DNA from: Gemmatimonadales bacterium
Lineage (GTDB): Bacteria > Gemmatimonadota > Gemmatimonadetes > Gemmatimonadales > GWC2-71-9
DNA: 51,610 nucleotides
Reading direction: 5' to 3'
Assembly (NCBI GenBank): GCA_019637315.1
Contig: JAHBVU010000022.1
Span: 1 to 51,610, forward strand
This document shows, piece after piece, positions 34,758 through 44,332 of this stretch. The notes under the pieces were generated by a model that had not been told where the DNA came from, ran no database searches, and worked only from the letters and a program-made list of their open reading frames with translations. Positions within the stretch are counted from its first letter, which is position 1; each line of letters opens with the position of its first letter. A program made the translations under genes and the position numbers.

Positions 34758-36463
34758 CCGGCGCTGAGCTGCTGTGTCGGGCGCTCCGTGCGCACGGGGT
34801 CGAGACCGTCTTCGGAATTCCCGGGGGCGCGATCATGCCGTTCTACCACGCCCTCGGTGCGCCTGAAACCGGGGTTCGCCACGTCCTCTGTCGGCACGAG
34901 CAGGGGGCTGGGCACGCGGCGCAGGGATACGCCCGAGCCAGCGGCCGGATCGGCGTCTGCGTAGCGACCAGCGGGCCGGGCGCTACTAATCTGGTGACCC
35001 CGATTGCCGACGCCTGGATGGACGGAACGCCGCTCCTGGCGATTACCGGCCAGGTCGCCAGCCACCTGCTTGGTACGGATGCGTTTCAGGAAATTGACAT
35101 CATCGGCATCACGCTTCCCATCGTCAAGCACAGTCGGCTGGTATGCTCGGCCGACGACATCGAGGAGGCCGTGGCGGAGGCGATCCGGATTGCCACAGAG
35201 GGGCGACCGGGGCCGGTGCTGCTCGACATTACCAAAGATGCGCAACAGGGCCGCGCGCTCCCGACGCCTTCCCGACGGGTCACGCATATGGCCGCGGCCG
35301 AGCAGGTTCGGGCGCCGCTGCCGCTCGCCCGGCAGCTCGACGCCGCACTGGCTCTTCTGGTCGAGGCCAGGCGGCCGCTGATCCTTGCCGGTCATGGGGT
35401 GATTCAGTCAGGGGCTGCGGACCAGCTCCGGATGCTGGCGGAGCGGATGGACCTGCCAGTTGCCACGACCCTGCTTGGGCTCGGCGCAATTCCGCAAGGG
35501 CATCGTCTCTCGATCGGCTTGGCGGGCATGCACGGTTCCGTGGCGGTCAACCGCGCGCTACAGGCCTGCGACGTTCTCTTTTCCGTCGGTGCGCGCTTCG
35601 ATGATCGGGTTACCGGACCCGCTGCCCGGTTTGCGCCGCGGGCCACGGTCGTGCATCTCGACATCGAGCCATCGCAGCTCAGCAAGACGATTCCGGCTGC
35701 TGTCGAGCTGATTGGTGATGCACGCGCCGTCCTCGAGGTGATGATGAGGCAGGCGCCGATCCGGCAGGGCGCTGACTGGCTGCGGGAGATCGAGGAGACG
35801 GCTGCCAGGCGCGGGCGGCAATCGGATGACGGTCTGGGGGGGTGCGGCACCCTGCCGCCTCGCGACGTCTACCGGGCGCTGGAGAGGGCATGGCGCGGCA
35901 ACGGCCCCGTGCTGGTGGTTTCTGATGTTGGTCAGCACCAAATGTGGGCGGCGCAGTGGCTCTCGTGGGATGCGCCGGGTGCGCATGTGACCAGCGGTGG
36001 TGCGGGTACTATGGGATTCGCGGTACCGGCTGCCCTCGGCGCTGCCATTGCTCGGCCGGAGGCCACGGTCTGGGCCATCGTCGGTGATGGTGGATTCCAG
36101 ATGACGAATCAGGAGCTGGCGACAGTGGTACAAGAGGGTGTTCGCAATCTTCGTATCGCCGTCATCAACAACGGGTACCTGGGCATGGTGCGGCAGTGGC
36201 AGCAGCTCTTCCACGACCGCCGCTACTCCGGCACGCCCCTCTCCGGTCCTGATTTTCCCGCCCTGGCCCGTTCCTACGGACTCCAGGCCGTTGCTGTCGA
36301 GCACACCGATGATCTGGCGGCAGTGCTCGACCGCGTCAGCCGCGCGCCTGACGCGGTACTGATCGACTTCCGGGTCGAGCGCGAAGCCAACGTCTTCCCG
36401 ATGGTTCCTCCCGGGGCGGCCATCGATGCCATGATCGCGACCGCGACGGAGGCGGTGCAATGA
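34739..36463 (+). CDS. ilvB: Acetolactate synthase large subunit
   Basis: A 574-residue thiamine-diphosphate enzyme. The GTG start is preceded by GAGGA and lies inside the end of ilvD. FGIPGGAIMPFY and HEQGAGHAAQGYARASG carry the catalytic Glu, and GDGGFQMTNQELATVV to INNGYLGMVRQWQ is the ThDP/Mg2+ motif. It condenses pyruvate with pyruvate or 2-ketobutyrate, the first common step to valine, leucine and isoleucine. The regulatory subunit follows with a 4-base ATGA overlap. Confidence 0.96.
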   Translation: MPGDTVTGAELLCRALRAHGVETVFGIPGGAIMPFYHALGAPETGVRHVLCRHEQGAGHAAQGYARASGRIGVCVATSGPGATNLVTPIADAWMDGTPLLAITGQVASHLLGTDAFQEIDIIGITLPIVKHSRLVCSADDIEEAVAEAIRIATEGRPGPVLLDITKDAQQGRALPTPSRRVTHMAAAEQVRAPLPLARQLDAALALLVEARRPLILAGHGVIQSGAADQLRMLAERMDLPVATTLLGLGAIPQGHRLSIGLAGMHGSVAVNRALQACDVLFSVGARFDDRVTGPAARFAPRATVVHLDIEPSQLSKTIPAAVELIGDARAVLEVMMRQAPIRQGADWLREIEETAARRGRQSDDGLGGCGTLPPRDVYRALERAWRGNGPVLVVSDVGQHQMWAAQWLSWDAPGAHVTSGGAGTMGFAVPAALGAAIARPEATVWAIVGDGGFQMTNQELATVVQEGVRNLRIAVINNGYLGMVRQWQQLFHDRRYSGTPLSGPDFPALARSYGLQAVAVEHTDDLAAVLDRVSRAPDAVLIDFRVEREANVFPMVPPGAAIDAMIATATEAVQ

Positions 36464-36723
36464 GATCCCTGTCCAAACGGACCTACTTGGTCAGCGTAGG
36501 TGGCGGGCTGCTCGGGCTCGAGCGCGTCATCGGTCTGTTGCGGCGCCGTCGGGTTGCCGTCGATGCGCTGGCTGTTCACCCGGCTGAGCGGCTCGAGCGC
36601 AGTCGTCTCATGCTCACGATTACCAGTGCCAATCACGATCAGGTCCGGCGCCAGCTGGCTCGGCTGATCGACGTCCATTCTCAAACGGATATCGAGGAGA
36701 CCATCCATGACGAAGCCGCGTGA
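36460..36723 (+). CDS. Acetolactate synthase small subunit, short IlvM/IlvN type
   Basis: An 87-residue protein made of one divergent ACT domain ([20 protein letters not shown], then [21 protein letters not shown]). It is as short as E. coli IlvM and lacks the C-terminal half of typical IlvH/IlvN. Small subunits bind valine and tune the large subunit. The gene overlaps ilvB by 4 bases and ilvC by 17, so it is clearly part of the operon. Whether it still senses valine cannot be told: the Gly-rich ligand loop is altered. Confidence 0.85.
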   Translation: MRSLSKRTYLVSVGGGLLGLERVIGLLRRRRVAVDALAVHPAERLERSRLMLTITSANHDQVRRQLARLIDVHSQTDIEETIHDEAA

Positions 36724-37756
36724 AGTATCGGCGCCAACCCTGTTCTATGATCGTGATGCCGATCTGGCTCGCCTGCGTGGTCGGCGGGTCGCCGTGATCG
36801 GCTTTGGAAGCCAGGGCCATGCCCATGCCCAGAATCTGGCCGACAGTGGTGTCGAGGTCGTCGTCGGATTGCGGCCGGGATCGCCACGCTGGGACCTGGC
36901 CCGGTCCGCCGGGCTCGAGGTGGCTACCACCGCCGACGCGACGCGATCCGCGTCGATCATCATGGTACTCGTGCCTGATCCTGATCAGCGGGCGCTCTAT
37001 GAACGGGAAATCGAGCCCCACCTTCGCCCCGGACAGACGCTGATGTTTGCGCACGGCTTCAGCATTCGGTTCGGCGAGATCCAGATTCCGGAGGGCGTCG
37101 ATGTCAGCCTGGTCGCCCCGAAGTGTCCCGGGCATCGGCTCCGCGAGCTGTTCGTCAGCGACGAGGGCGTTCCGGCGCTGGTGGCGGTGGAGGCCGATGC
37201 CTCGGGTCGCGCGCTCGACGACGCGCTGGCCTATGCCAAGGCCATCGGGTGCACCCGAGCGGGCGTGCTACTGACAACCTTTGCCGAGGAAGCGGAGACG
37301 GATCTGTTTGGTGAGCAGGCGGTGCTGTGCGGCGGCGTCACGGCGCTGGTCCAGGCCGGCTTCGACACGCTGGTGGAGGCTGGTTACCAGCCGGAGGTCG
37401 CGTACTTCGAGTGCCTCCACGAGCTCAAGCTCATCGTCGACCTGATGTACCGGGGCGGCCTGGGCCTGATGCGGTACTCCGTCTCGGATACGGCGGAGTA
37501 TGGCGACTACGTGGCAGGCCCGCGGATCGTCGACGAGCGCACTCGCGAAACGATGCGTGCGATTCTGGCCGAAGTGCAGAGCGGGCAGTTCAGCCGCGAG
37601 TGGCTGGCCGAGCACCGGTCAGGCCGGGCTCGGTTGCTGGCGGAACGGCGGCGTCAGGGTGACCATCAGATCGAAGCTGTCGGTGCGCGGCTGCGTCAGA
37701 TGATGCGTTTCCTGGCCGCGAATCCGACCGCCCAGTCAGCTGGCGCGGTGGCCTGA
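36707..37756 (+). CDS. ilvC: Ketol-acid reductoisomerase (NADP+), class I
   Basis: A 349-residue class I KARI. The Rossmann motif is [14 protein letters not shown], followed by the cofactor loop GLRPGSPR whose Arg and Ser suit NADPH. The metal ligands lie in the helical C-terminal domain, for example in the [14 protein letters not shown] and [16 protein letters not shown] segments. [12 protein letters not shown] resembles the E. coli CPG variant. It turns acetolactate into dihydroxyisovalerate. It is the last gene of the ilv operon and faces the MHS transporter tail to tail across 36 bases. Confidence 0.95.
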   Translation: MTKPREVSAPTLFYDRDADLARLRGRRVAVIGFGSQGHAHAQNLADSGVEVVVGLRPGSPRWDLARSAGLEVATTADATRSASIIMVLVPDPDQRALYEREIEPHLRPGQTLMFAHGFSIRFGEIQIPEGVDVSLVAPKCPGHRLRELFVSDEGVPALVAVEADASGRALDDALAYAKAIGCTRAGVLLTTFAEEAETDLFGEQAVLCGGVTALVQAGFDTLVEAGYQPEVAYFECLHELKLIVDLMYRGGLGLMRYSVSDTAEYGDYVAGPRIVDERTRETMRAILAEVQSGQFSREWLAEHRSGRARLLAERRRQGDHQIEAVGARLRQMMRFLAANPTAQSAGAVA

Positions 37757-37792
37757 CGCCGCCGGCGGCGGACTCGCGGCAGGGAATCAGGC

Positions 37793-39103
37793 TCAGTCGG
37801 CCTTGTCGAGTCGGACGGTCGTTGTCTCCGGGATGAATCGAGTTGCGGCCAGTCCGACGCCGATGGCGACGGCCATATAGGCCGAGATTGCGAGGGAGGT
37901 ACCGGTAAGCTCGAACAGCGCCACCGAGATCATCGGAACGAAGGCGCCACCCACCAGGGAGCCGAACTGATATGCCAGGGAGGTGCCGGTGTATCGAATC
38001 CTGGTGGGGAACAGCTCGGACAGCAGAGCGGCGATCGGTGCGTATGAGGCCGCGACAGGTACCGCCAGCACTGCGAGTCCCAGGCCCATCAGGACCGGTT
38101 CGCGGGTATCGAGCAGCCAGAACAACGGAAACGCCCATAGCAGGCCGCCCACCAGACCCCAGATGCAGACACGGCGGCGTCCCCAGCGGTCAGACCATGC
38201 CGCAAACAGCAGGCAGGTTGCGAACCAGACGCTGGCGGCAATCAGCACCAGAGTAATCATAGTGCTGCGCGGCATGCCCAGCTTGCTGACGCCGTACGAC
38301 AACACATAGGCGATCAGGACATACCCCATCATGGTGTTGCTGGAGAGCACCAGTCCGCCTGTCACCACCTGACGCCAGTGACTTCGGATCGTCTCGACCA
38401 GGGGGAGTCGCTCGCGCGGCGGGGCTTTGGCGCGCGCCTCGAGGAACACTGGTGTCTCCTCGAGGCGGAATCGAATCACCAGCCCGATGATCACGAGCAG
38501 CGCGCTGAGCAGGAACGGGATGCGCCAACCCCAGCGAAGAAACTCTGCTTCGGGCACCCATGCCACGGCGGCGAGAAACGCGAGGTTGGCAAGGATCAGA
38601 CCCGCCGGAACGCCGATCTGCACGAAGCCGCCATAGAACCCGCGCCGATGGGGCGGGGCGTACTCGACCACCATCAGGACCGCGCCACCCCACTCGCCGC
38701 CTACGCCGATGCCTTGCATGACGCGGAGCAGGACGAGGAGGATGGGCGCCCAGATACCGATCTGAGCGTAGGTCGGAAGCAGGCCGATCAGGACTGTGGC
38801 GACACCCATGGTGACCAGGCACACGACCAGCATCTGCTTGCGCCCGATCCGGTCGCCATAGTGCCCGATGATGATGCCGCCGAGTGGTCGGGCCAGGAAG
38901 CCGACCGCGAAGGTCGAGAACGATGCCAGGGTGCCGGCGAACTCGGAAACGTTCGGGAAGAAGAGCGGGCCGAACGCAAGCGCTGCCGCCGATGCATAGA
39001 TGAAGAAGTCGTACCACTCGAAGGTGGTGCCGATAAAACTTGCTGCGACGACGTGTCGCGCCTGACGGGCGCGATCGGCTGCCGCCGTGGAGTCGGATAG
39101 CAT
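37793..39103 (-). CDS. MFS transporter, metabolite:H+ symporter (MHS) type
   Basis: A 436-residue protein with 12 predicted helices. FIGTTFEWYDFFIYA is the MHS-family start, and GHYGDRIGRKQMLV and SDRWGRRRVC are the MFS loop 2-3 and 8-9 motifs; QGIGVGGEWGGAVLMVVEYAP is also typical of the ProP/ShiA/KgtP group. These carry organic acids, betaines or amino-acid-related solutes with protons. It lies 50 bases after the sigma factor gene on the same strand and may be the last gene of the leu transcript. The substrate is unknown; a keto acid is only one possibility. Confidence 0.88.
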   Translation of the reverse strand: MLSDSTAAADRARQARHVVAASFIGTTFEWYDFFIYASAAALAFGPLFFPNVSEFAGTLASFSTFAVGFLARPLGGIIIGHYGDRIGRKQMLVVCLVTMGVATVLIGLLPTYAQIGIWAPILLVLLRVMQGIGVGGEWGGAVLMVVEYAPPHRRGFYGGFVQIGVPAGLILANLAFLAAVAWVPEAEFLRWGWRIPFLLSALLVIIGLVIRFRLEETPVFLEARAKAPPRERLPLVETIRSHWRQVVTGGLVLSSNTMMGYVLIAYVLSYGVSKLGMPRSTMITLVLIAASVWFATCLLFAAWSDRWGRRRVCIWGLVGGLLWAFPLFWLLDTREPVLMGLGLAVLAVPVAASYAPIAALLSELFPTRIRYTGTSLAYQFGSLVGGAFVPMISVALFELTGTSLAISAYMAVAIGVGLAATRFIPETTTVRLDKAD

Positions 39104-39153
39104 GGGATCCCGGGTCGGGGAGACCCACTAAGATCACCCGCCGGCCGCCTTCG

Positions 39154-39708
39154 TCAATCGGAGCGGAGGGGGCCTAGCATTGCACGCAGCGTCTTGAGCC
39201 CGCGGCTGATCTGGTTCTCGACCGTTTTGGCGCTCAGGTCCAGACGCGAGGCGATCTCCGCGTAGCTGAGTCCGTCGCGCCAGCGGAGCAGCATGATCTC
39301 CCGACGCCGCTCCGGCAGCTGATCGAGAGCCTGCATCAGCTGGGTACCACGATCCGGATTGGGGGAATCGCTCACGCTTCCAGCGATCCGTTCGACCTCG
39401 GCGCGTTCCCTTTCCATGACCTCTCGTTCGAGCCAGCGATACTCGAGCCGCAGCCGCTTTTGGCGGTCGAGGGCACGATTGCGGACGGCTCTGGCCAGAT
39501 AGCCGCCCAGATGGTCGCGAATCTCGATGGTTTCGCGATCGCGCCAAAGTCGAAAGAACACGTCCTGGACCACCTCGGCCGCCGTATCGGGGCACCCGAC
39601 CACACGGTGGGCCACCGCGCGCAGGCGGGTGTCGTGGCTTCGCACGATCTCGTCGAAGGCGGTCCGGTCAGAGTCCTGTAAACGCTGTAACAAGCTGTCC
39701 TCACTCAC
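39154..39708 (-). CDS. ECF-type RNA polymerase sigma factor
   Basis: A 184-residue sigma factor with region 2 (EVVQDVFFRLWRDR ... GYLARAVRNRALDRQKR) and region 4 (LPERRREIMLLRWRDGLSYAEIASRLDLSAKTVENQISRG). The GTG start overlaps the leuB stop by 4 bases, so it is translated from the leu mRNA. ECF sigmas usually sit beside an anti-sigma gene; none is recognisable here, either side. A link between leucine status and a sigma factor regulon is possible because any attenuation would also lower this gene. Confidence 0.92.
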   Translation of the reverse strand: MSEDSLLQRLQDSDRTAFDEIVRSHDTRLRAVAHRVVGCPDTAAEVVQDVFFRLWRDRETIEIRDHLGGYLARAVRNRALDRQKRLRLEYRWLEREVMERERAEVERIAGSVSDSPNPDRGTQLMQALDQLPERRREIMLLRWRDGLSYAEIASRLDLSAKTVENQISRGLKTLRAMLGPLRSD

Positions 39709-40811
39709 CTGGTTGCTGTTGCGGGCATGGCGGCGTCAGTCAGAAGCGCCGCAACCGCTGCGCCGATGGCCTCGGTTCCGTACGGTGTGGTCGATGCGTC
39801 CGCCAGGTCGGCAGGCAGGAGCCCTGCGCTCCAGGCCTGTTCGACGACCTGCTCGACCGCGTCTGCCTCCGTACCCAGCGACAGCCCCTGTCGGAGCAGC
39901 ATGGCGGCGGACAGAATGGCGCCGTACGGGTTGGCGAGATCACGGCCGGCAATCGTGGGAGCGGAGCCGTGGATGGGCTCGAATAGCCCAGGCGTTCCCG
40001 GCGCACCGAGCGACGCGGACGGCAGCAGCCCGATCGATCCGGCCAGCATGGCGGCCTCGTCGGTCAGGATGTCGCCGAACAGGTTCTCGGTGAGGATGAC
40101 GTCGAACGCCCCCGGATTGCGAATCAGGTGCATGGCGCAGGCATCGACAAGCACATGCTCGACCGTCAGGTCCGCAAACTCCTCGGCCATGACGCGGGTC
40201 ACAGTTTCTCGCCACAGCCTGGAGGTTTCGAGCACGTTGGCCTTGTCCACCGACGCGAGCCGTCCGCGGCGACCTCGGGCAAGCTGACCGGCCCGGCGGG
40301 CCACCCGCTCGATCTCGGCTGTGGAGTAGCGGCAGACGTCGATGGCCTCTTCGCCACCCTCGCCGGGGCCGCGCGACTTGTCGCCGAAGTACATCCCACC
40401 GGTCAGTTCGCGCACAACGACGAGGTCGACGCCGCGGACCACCTCAGGCCGCAGGGTCGATCGATCGGCCAGGCAGTCCGGGACACGCACCGGCCGCAGG
40501 TTTGCGTAGACGCCCAGCCCCTTTCTGAGTGCCAGCAAGCCCTGCTCCGGCCGGACGGTCGCCTCAGCCCCATCCCATTGAGGTCCGCCAACTGCGCCGA
40601 GCAGGACGGCGCTGGCTGACCGGCAGGCGTGGAGCGTCGAGTCGGGGAGGGCGGATCCCGTTGCATCGATGGCTGCCCCACCGATTGGTGCGCTCTCGAA
40701 CTGGAAGCGGTGGCCGAACAGGTCCGCGACGGCGGTCAGGATTCGAACGGCCTGAGCCGTCACTTCGGGACCGATGCCGTCGCCGGGAAGGGTTACGATG
40801 TTCGCGTTCAT
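39705..40811 (-). CDS. leuB: 3-isopropylmalate dehydrogenase
   Basis: A 368-residue member of the isocitrate/isopropylmalate dehydrogenase family. LPGDGIGPEVTAQ starts the NAD domain; DKANVLETSRLWRE and ENLFGDILTDEAAML carry metal and substrate ligands, and GLFEPIHGSAPTIAGRDLAN is the cofactor segment. It oxidises 3-isopropylmalate to the leucine keto acid. ATGA-type overlaps join it to leuD before and to the sigma factor after. Confidence 0.96.
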   Translation of the reverse strand: MNANIVTLPGDGIGPEVTAQAVRILTAVADLFGHRFQFESAPIGGAAIDATGSALPDSTLHACRSASAVLLGAVGGPQWDGAEATVRPEQGLLALRKGLGVYANLRPVRVPDCLADRSTLRPEVVRGVDLVVVRELTGGMYFGDKSRGPGEGGEEAIDVCRYSTAEIERVARRAGQLARGRRGRLASVDKANVLETSRLWRETVTRVMAEEFADLTVEHVLVDACAMHLIRNPGAFDVILTENLFGDILTDEAAMLAGSIGLLPSASLGAPGTPGLFEPIHGSAPTIAGRDLANPYGAILSAAMLLRQGLSLGTEADAVEQVVEQAWSAGLLPADLADASTTPYGTEAIGAAVAALLTDAAMPATATR

Positions 40812-41395
40812 CCGTGCTGTTCCTCGAATGCCTGGATGGCGCCTGCCTGCTGCAGCAGGTAGCCAAGTTCGTCGACGCCTTCGATCAGGCAGAATCGGGC
40901 GAAGGGATCGATCGGAAATGAGGTCGACCAGGTGCCGATCCGAAGCTGCCGAGCTGGCAGGTCGACAGTCAGACCGATTTCCGGTACCTGTTCGAGCGTC
41001 CGGACCAGGGCGGTCCAGCTGTCGCTGTCCACCGCAATCGGGAGGAGGCCGTTCTTGAGAGCGTTCGAGCGGAAGATGTCGCCGAACGACGGGGCGACGA
41101 TGGCGCGGATGCCGAAATCGACGAGCGCCCAGGCTGCATGCTCACGTGACGAGCCGCAGCCGAAGTTGCGTCCCGCCACCAGGATTGGTCGGCCCGCCGC
41201 ACCAGGGTCATTCAGGGGAAAGTCGGGTTTCGGAGTCCCGTCAGCCTGGTTCCGCCAGTCGGCAAACAGGTGCGCGCCGAGTCCTTCGCGTGTGGTCGCC
41301 TTAAGGTAGCGCGCGGGAATGATCTGGTCCGTGTCGACATCATCCGCGGCCAGCAGAGTGGCCTGGCCGGTCCACGGGGCAGCCCAGTGGGTCAT
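40808..41395 (-). CDS. leuD: 3-isopropylmalate dehydratase small subunit
   Basis: A 195-residue swivelling subunit. [14 protein letters not shown] and [17 protein letters not shown] are the family's hallmark segments. The start is the ATG at 41395, which overlaps the leuC stop as ATGA; a longer frame upstream only runs antisense-like through leuC. With LeuC it isomerises 2- to 3-isopropylmalate. Length is slightly below E. coli LeuD (201). Confidence 0.96.
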   Translation of the reverse strand: MTHWAAPWTGQATLLAADDVDTDQIIPARYLKATTREGLGAHLFADWRNQADGTPKPDFPLNDPGAAGRPILVAGRNFGCGSSREHAAWALVDFGIRAIVAPSFGDIFRSNALKNGLLPIAVDSDSWTALVRTLEQVPEIGLTVDLPARQLRIGTWSTSFPIDPFARFCLIEGVDELGYLLQQAGAIQAFEEQHG

Positions 41396-42846
41396 GCGGG
41401 CCTCCCGTCGATGAGGGTGCGCGGATCGGTCACCCGCCCGGTGACGGCGGCGGCCGCTGCGGTGGCAGGGCTGGCGAGGAAGGTCCGGCTGCCACGGCCC
41501 TGACGGCCCTCGAAGTTTCGGTTGCTGGTGCTGACGGCGTACTGCCCGGGCTCCAGCATGTCGCCGTTCATGGCGATGCACATCGAGCAGCCGGGCTCCC
41601 GCCACTCGGCGCCGGCGCCGAGGAAGGTGTGATGGAGCCCTTCGGCCTCTGCGGCACGTTTTACTTCCTGCGAACCTGGTACGACCAGCATCCGAACGCC
41701 GTCGGCAACCGAGCGCCCGCGCACCAGGCGGGCGGCATCGCGCAGGTCGTCGAGACGCGAGTTGGTGCAGCTGCCGACGAAAACGACATCGACCGGATGG
41801 CCGATCAGCGGTCGGCCTGGCTCGAGAGCCATGTAGCGGAGCGCCTGGGACACTGCCTGCCGGTCGGCCTGATTCGGCAGTTGCGCGGGCTCGGGAATCG
41901 GCCGGTCGATCGGCATGGCCATGGCCGGCGTCGTGCCGTATGTGATCATGGGGGCAAGACGGCTCGCCTCGAGCGTCACCGACCGGTCCCAGCGCGCACC
42001 CTCGTCGCTGGGCAGATCGCGCCACCGCGTCAGCGCGGCTTCCCAGGCGGCGCCTTGGGGCGCTTCCGGTCGTCCGCTCAGGTACTCGAAGGTGACATCA
42101 TCCGGGGCGACGAGCCCCGCACGGGCGCCGGCTTCGATCGACATGTTACAGAGCGTCAGCCGCTGGTCGATCGTCAGGGCCTCGACGGCCCGACCCCGGT
42201 ACTCGAAGACGTGGCCGGCGCCACCGGCGACGCCGACCTGGGCAATCACGGCAAGGATCACGTCTTTCGCGGACACCCCGTTCGGGAGGGTGCCGTCGAT
42301 ACGGACCTCCATGAAACGCGGCTTGCGCTGGAGCAGGCACTGGGTGGCCAGCACGTGTGACACTTCAGAGGTGCCGATGCCGAACGCGAGCGCACCAAGG
42401 GCGCCGTGCGTACTGGTGTGACTGTCGCCGCAGACGATGGTCATGCCCGGCTGCGTCAGGCCAAGCTCGGGGCCAATGACGTGAACGATGCCCTGATAGT
42501 CGTGGCCCTGTCCGTAGAGCCGGATGCCATACTCGCGGCAGTTGGCGCTGAGGCGGTCGAGCTGTGCGCGGGCAGCGGCGTCGGTAATCGGGAGCCTGCC
42601 CTCGTGGGTTCCGGGCAGGGTCGGGATCGAGTGGTCCGCGGTGGCGATGGTGCGGTCGGGGCGTCGGACGTGCAAGCCGCGGGCGGCCAGCGCGGCAAAC
42701 GCCTGGGGCGAGGTGACTTCGTGGATCAAGTGCAGATCCGCATACAGCACGGCCGGCGTGTCGCTCTGCTCCGGGCTGACGACATGCTCGTCCCAGATCT
42801 TCTCGACCAGGGTACGGGGCCTCTTCGAAGACGGCTTAGCGCCCAT
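41392..42846 (-). CDS. leuC: 3-isopropylmalate dehydratase large subunit
   Basis: A 484-residue aconitase-type subunit. The 4Fe-4S Cys residues lie in VGSCTNSR and [11 protein letters not shown]. The ATG at 42846 has GGAGGT eight bases upstream, and it begins within the last codons of leuA (11-base overlap). [16 protein letters not shown] is also conserved. A longer frame upstream is not protein-like. Standard housekeeping function with LeuD. Confidence 0.96.
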   Translation of the reverse strand: MGAKPSSKRPRTLVEKIWDEHVVSPEQSDTPAVLYADLHLIHEVTSPQAFAALAARGLHVRRPDRTIATADHSIPTLPGTHEGRLPITDAAARAQLDRLSANCREYGIRLYGQGHDYQGIVHVIGPELGLTQPGMTIVCGDSHTSTHGALGALAFGIGTSEVSHVLATQCLLQRKPRFMEVRIDGTLPNGVSAKDVILAVIAQVGVAGGAGHVFEYRGRAVEALTIDQRLTLCNMSIEAGARAGLVAPDDVTFEYLSGRPEAPQGAAWEAALTRWRDLPSDEGARWDRSVTLEASRLAPMITYGTTPAMAMPIDRPIPEPAQLPNQADRQAVSQALRYMALEPGRPLIGHPVDVVFVGSCTNSRLDDLRDAARLVRGRSVADGVRMLVVPGSQEVKRAAEAEGLHHTFLGAGAEWREPGCSMCIAMNGDMLEPGQYAVSTSNRNFEGRQGRGSRTFLASPATAAAAAVTGRVTDPRTLIDGRPA

Positions 42847-44041
42847 GGGTGGCCACCTCCCCGGCAGGCTCGATGCTGGCGGCAGCAAGCAGGTCGCGCA
42901 GGTCGCGGTCCGAGACGGTGCGCTTGGTGTCGGCGACCGCCTTGAAGCGGGGAAAGACCCCGTCGAGCGTCTGTTCGTCGAGGACGATTCCCAGGCGTTC
43001 GAGCCTCGCCCTGAGGGCGTGGCGGCCCGAGTGCTTACCAAGTACGATCGACTCACGGTCGAACCCAACGCTTTCGCGTGTCATGATTTCATAGGTTGCC
43101 CGGTGGCGGAGCACGCCGGCCTGGTGAATCCCTGACTGGTGCGCAAAAGCGTTCCGCCCGACGACTGCCTTGTTGGGCGGCACCTGAATCCGGGTGCGTC
43201 GTTCGACCAGTCGTGAGGCCCGGACCAGTTCGCGCGCCTCGATTCTGGTGTCGAGGCGGAGACGATCCTGCCGCGTTCGCAGGGCCATGACGACCTCCTC
43301 GAGCGCGGCATTGCCGGCCCGCTCTCCGATGCCGTTGATGGTACACTCGGCTTGTCGTGCCCCGGCTCGGATGCCGGCGATGGTGTTGGCCACCGCGAGC
43401 CCCAAGTCATCGTGACAATGCACTGAGACCGTGATGCCCGCCGAGGCGTAGCGCGCCACCACGGCACCGATCAGGTTGCCGTACTCGTCTGGTGTCGCGT
43501 ACCCGACGGTGTCAGGGATGTTGAGGATCGTTGCTCCTGCGGTGACCGCACAGTCGAGCACGGCGAACATGAACTCCCGGTCGGATCGGGTGGCATCCTC
43601 GGGTGAGAACTGGACCTCCGGCACCTGATTGCGGGCGTAGCGCACAATCGAGGCGACTCGTTCGAGTGCGGCGGATCGGGTTATGCGGAGCTTGTGCTCG
43701 AGATGGATGTCGGAGGTTGCCAGGAAGGTGTGGATTCTCGGCCGAGCCGCGGGATGCAGGGCCGAGGCTGCGCGGTCGACATCGGATTCCATGGCGCGGG
43801 CCATACCGCACACGGTCGGCCCCTCGGACCCGAAAGAACTCGCGATCGTCCTGATGGCCTGCCACTCCGCCTCGGAGGCGGCCGGGAAGCCGGCTTCGAC
43901 GATGTCCACACCCAAGCGAGCCAGTTGGCGCGCAACAGCGATCTTGGACTCGGGCTGCAGGGTGCAACCCGGTGCCTGTTCGCCATCGCGCAGCGTGGTA
44001 TCGAAGATCTGGACGACCGGGACCGGAGGCTCAGTCGACAT
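42836..44041 (-). CDS. leuA: 2-isopropylmalate synthase, short form without regulatory domain
   Basis: A 401-residue enzyme with the [12 protein letters not shown] catalytic start, the [16 protein letters not shown] metal site and [13 protein letters not shown] near the end of the barrel. Normal LeuA is over 500 residues because of a C-terminal LeuA dimer/allosteric domain that binds leucine; here the protein ends soon after the subdomain with [14 protein letters not shown]. So feedback inhibition in the usual way should be absent. It overlaps the upstream ACT-domain gene by 11 bases. Homocitrate or citramalate synthase activity is an alternative, but the operon says leucine. Confidence 0.92.
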   Translation of the reverse strand: MSTEPPVPVVQIFDTTLRDGEQAPGCTLQPESKIAVARQLARLGVDIVEAGFPAASEAEWQAIRTIASSFGSEGPTVCGMARAMESDVDRAASALHPAARPRIHTFLATSDIHLEHKLRITRSAALERVASIVRYARNQVPEVQFSPEDATRSDREFMFAVLDCAVTAGATILNIPDTVGYATPDEYGNLIGAVVARYASAGITVSVHCHDDLGLAVANTIAGIRAGARQAECTINGIGERAGNAALEEVVMALRTRQDRLRLDTRIEARELVRASRLVERRTRIQVPPNKAVVGRNAFAHQSGIHQAGVLRHRATYEIMTRESVGFDRESIVLGKHSGRHALRARLERLGIVLDEQTLDGVFPRFKAVADTKRTVSDRDLRDLLAAASIEPAGEVATHGR

Positions 44042-44318
44042 GATCGTCTCCCGCGCCGTCGGCCTGCCAATGGTACGGAGCTGACCCCGGGTCCGAGCGC
44101 ATCGCACCGTCCCGCTCCAGGCGTCCGCGGACAGCCTCGGCAAACCGATCGACGGCCGCGGTCGCGGCGTTAGGCGCGAAGGTCGCCGTCAGGCGGGCGG
44201 GGCGGCCCGGCGTGAGGGTCAGGTGCTCGAGTCGAAGCGGGCTCTCGCCAAGGAAATCGGCGGTCCGCCGGAGGGCGGCGGGCAACTCTTCCACGAGCAG
44301 ATTGACGGTGTAGCGCAT
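44031..44318 (-). CDS. Small ACT-domain protein heading the leu operon
   Basis: A 95-residue protein. MRYTVNLLVEELPAALRRTADFL followed by LRLEHLTLTPGRPARLTATF follows the beta-alpha-beta pattern of the ACT domain of acetolactate synthase small subunits, which begin MRYTLSVLVE in many bacteria. The start at 44318 has AAAAGGG upstream. The gene overlaps leuA by 11 bases. It could be a second acetolactate synthase subunit, or a regulator of the LeuA that lacks its own allosteric domain. The tail ([10 protein letters not shown]) is acidic and not conserved-looking. Confidence 0.78.
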   Translation of the reverse strand: MRYTVNLLVEELPAALRRTADFLGESPLRLEHLTLTPGRPARLTATFAPNAATAAVDRFAEAVRGRLERDGAMRSDPGSAPYHWQADGAGDDHVD

Positions 44319-44332
44319 GACCCTTTTCAGCC

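Noticed and set aside
37757-37792. GCCGCCGGCGGC palindrome between ilvC and the transporter gene
   Set aside because: No loop and no T-run, so it is a poor terminator; simple GC-rich repeats are common here.
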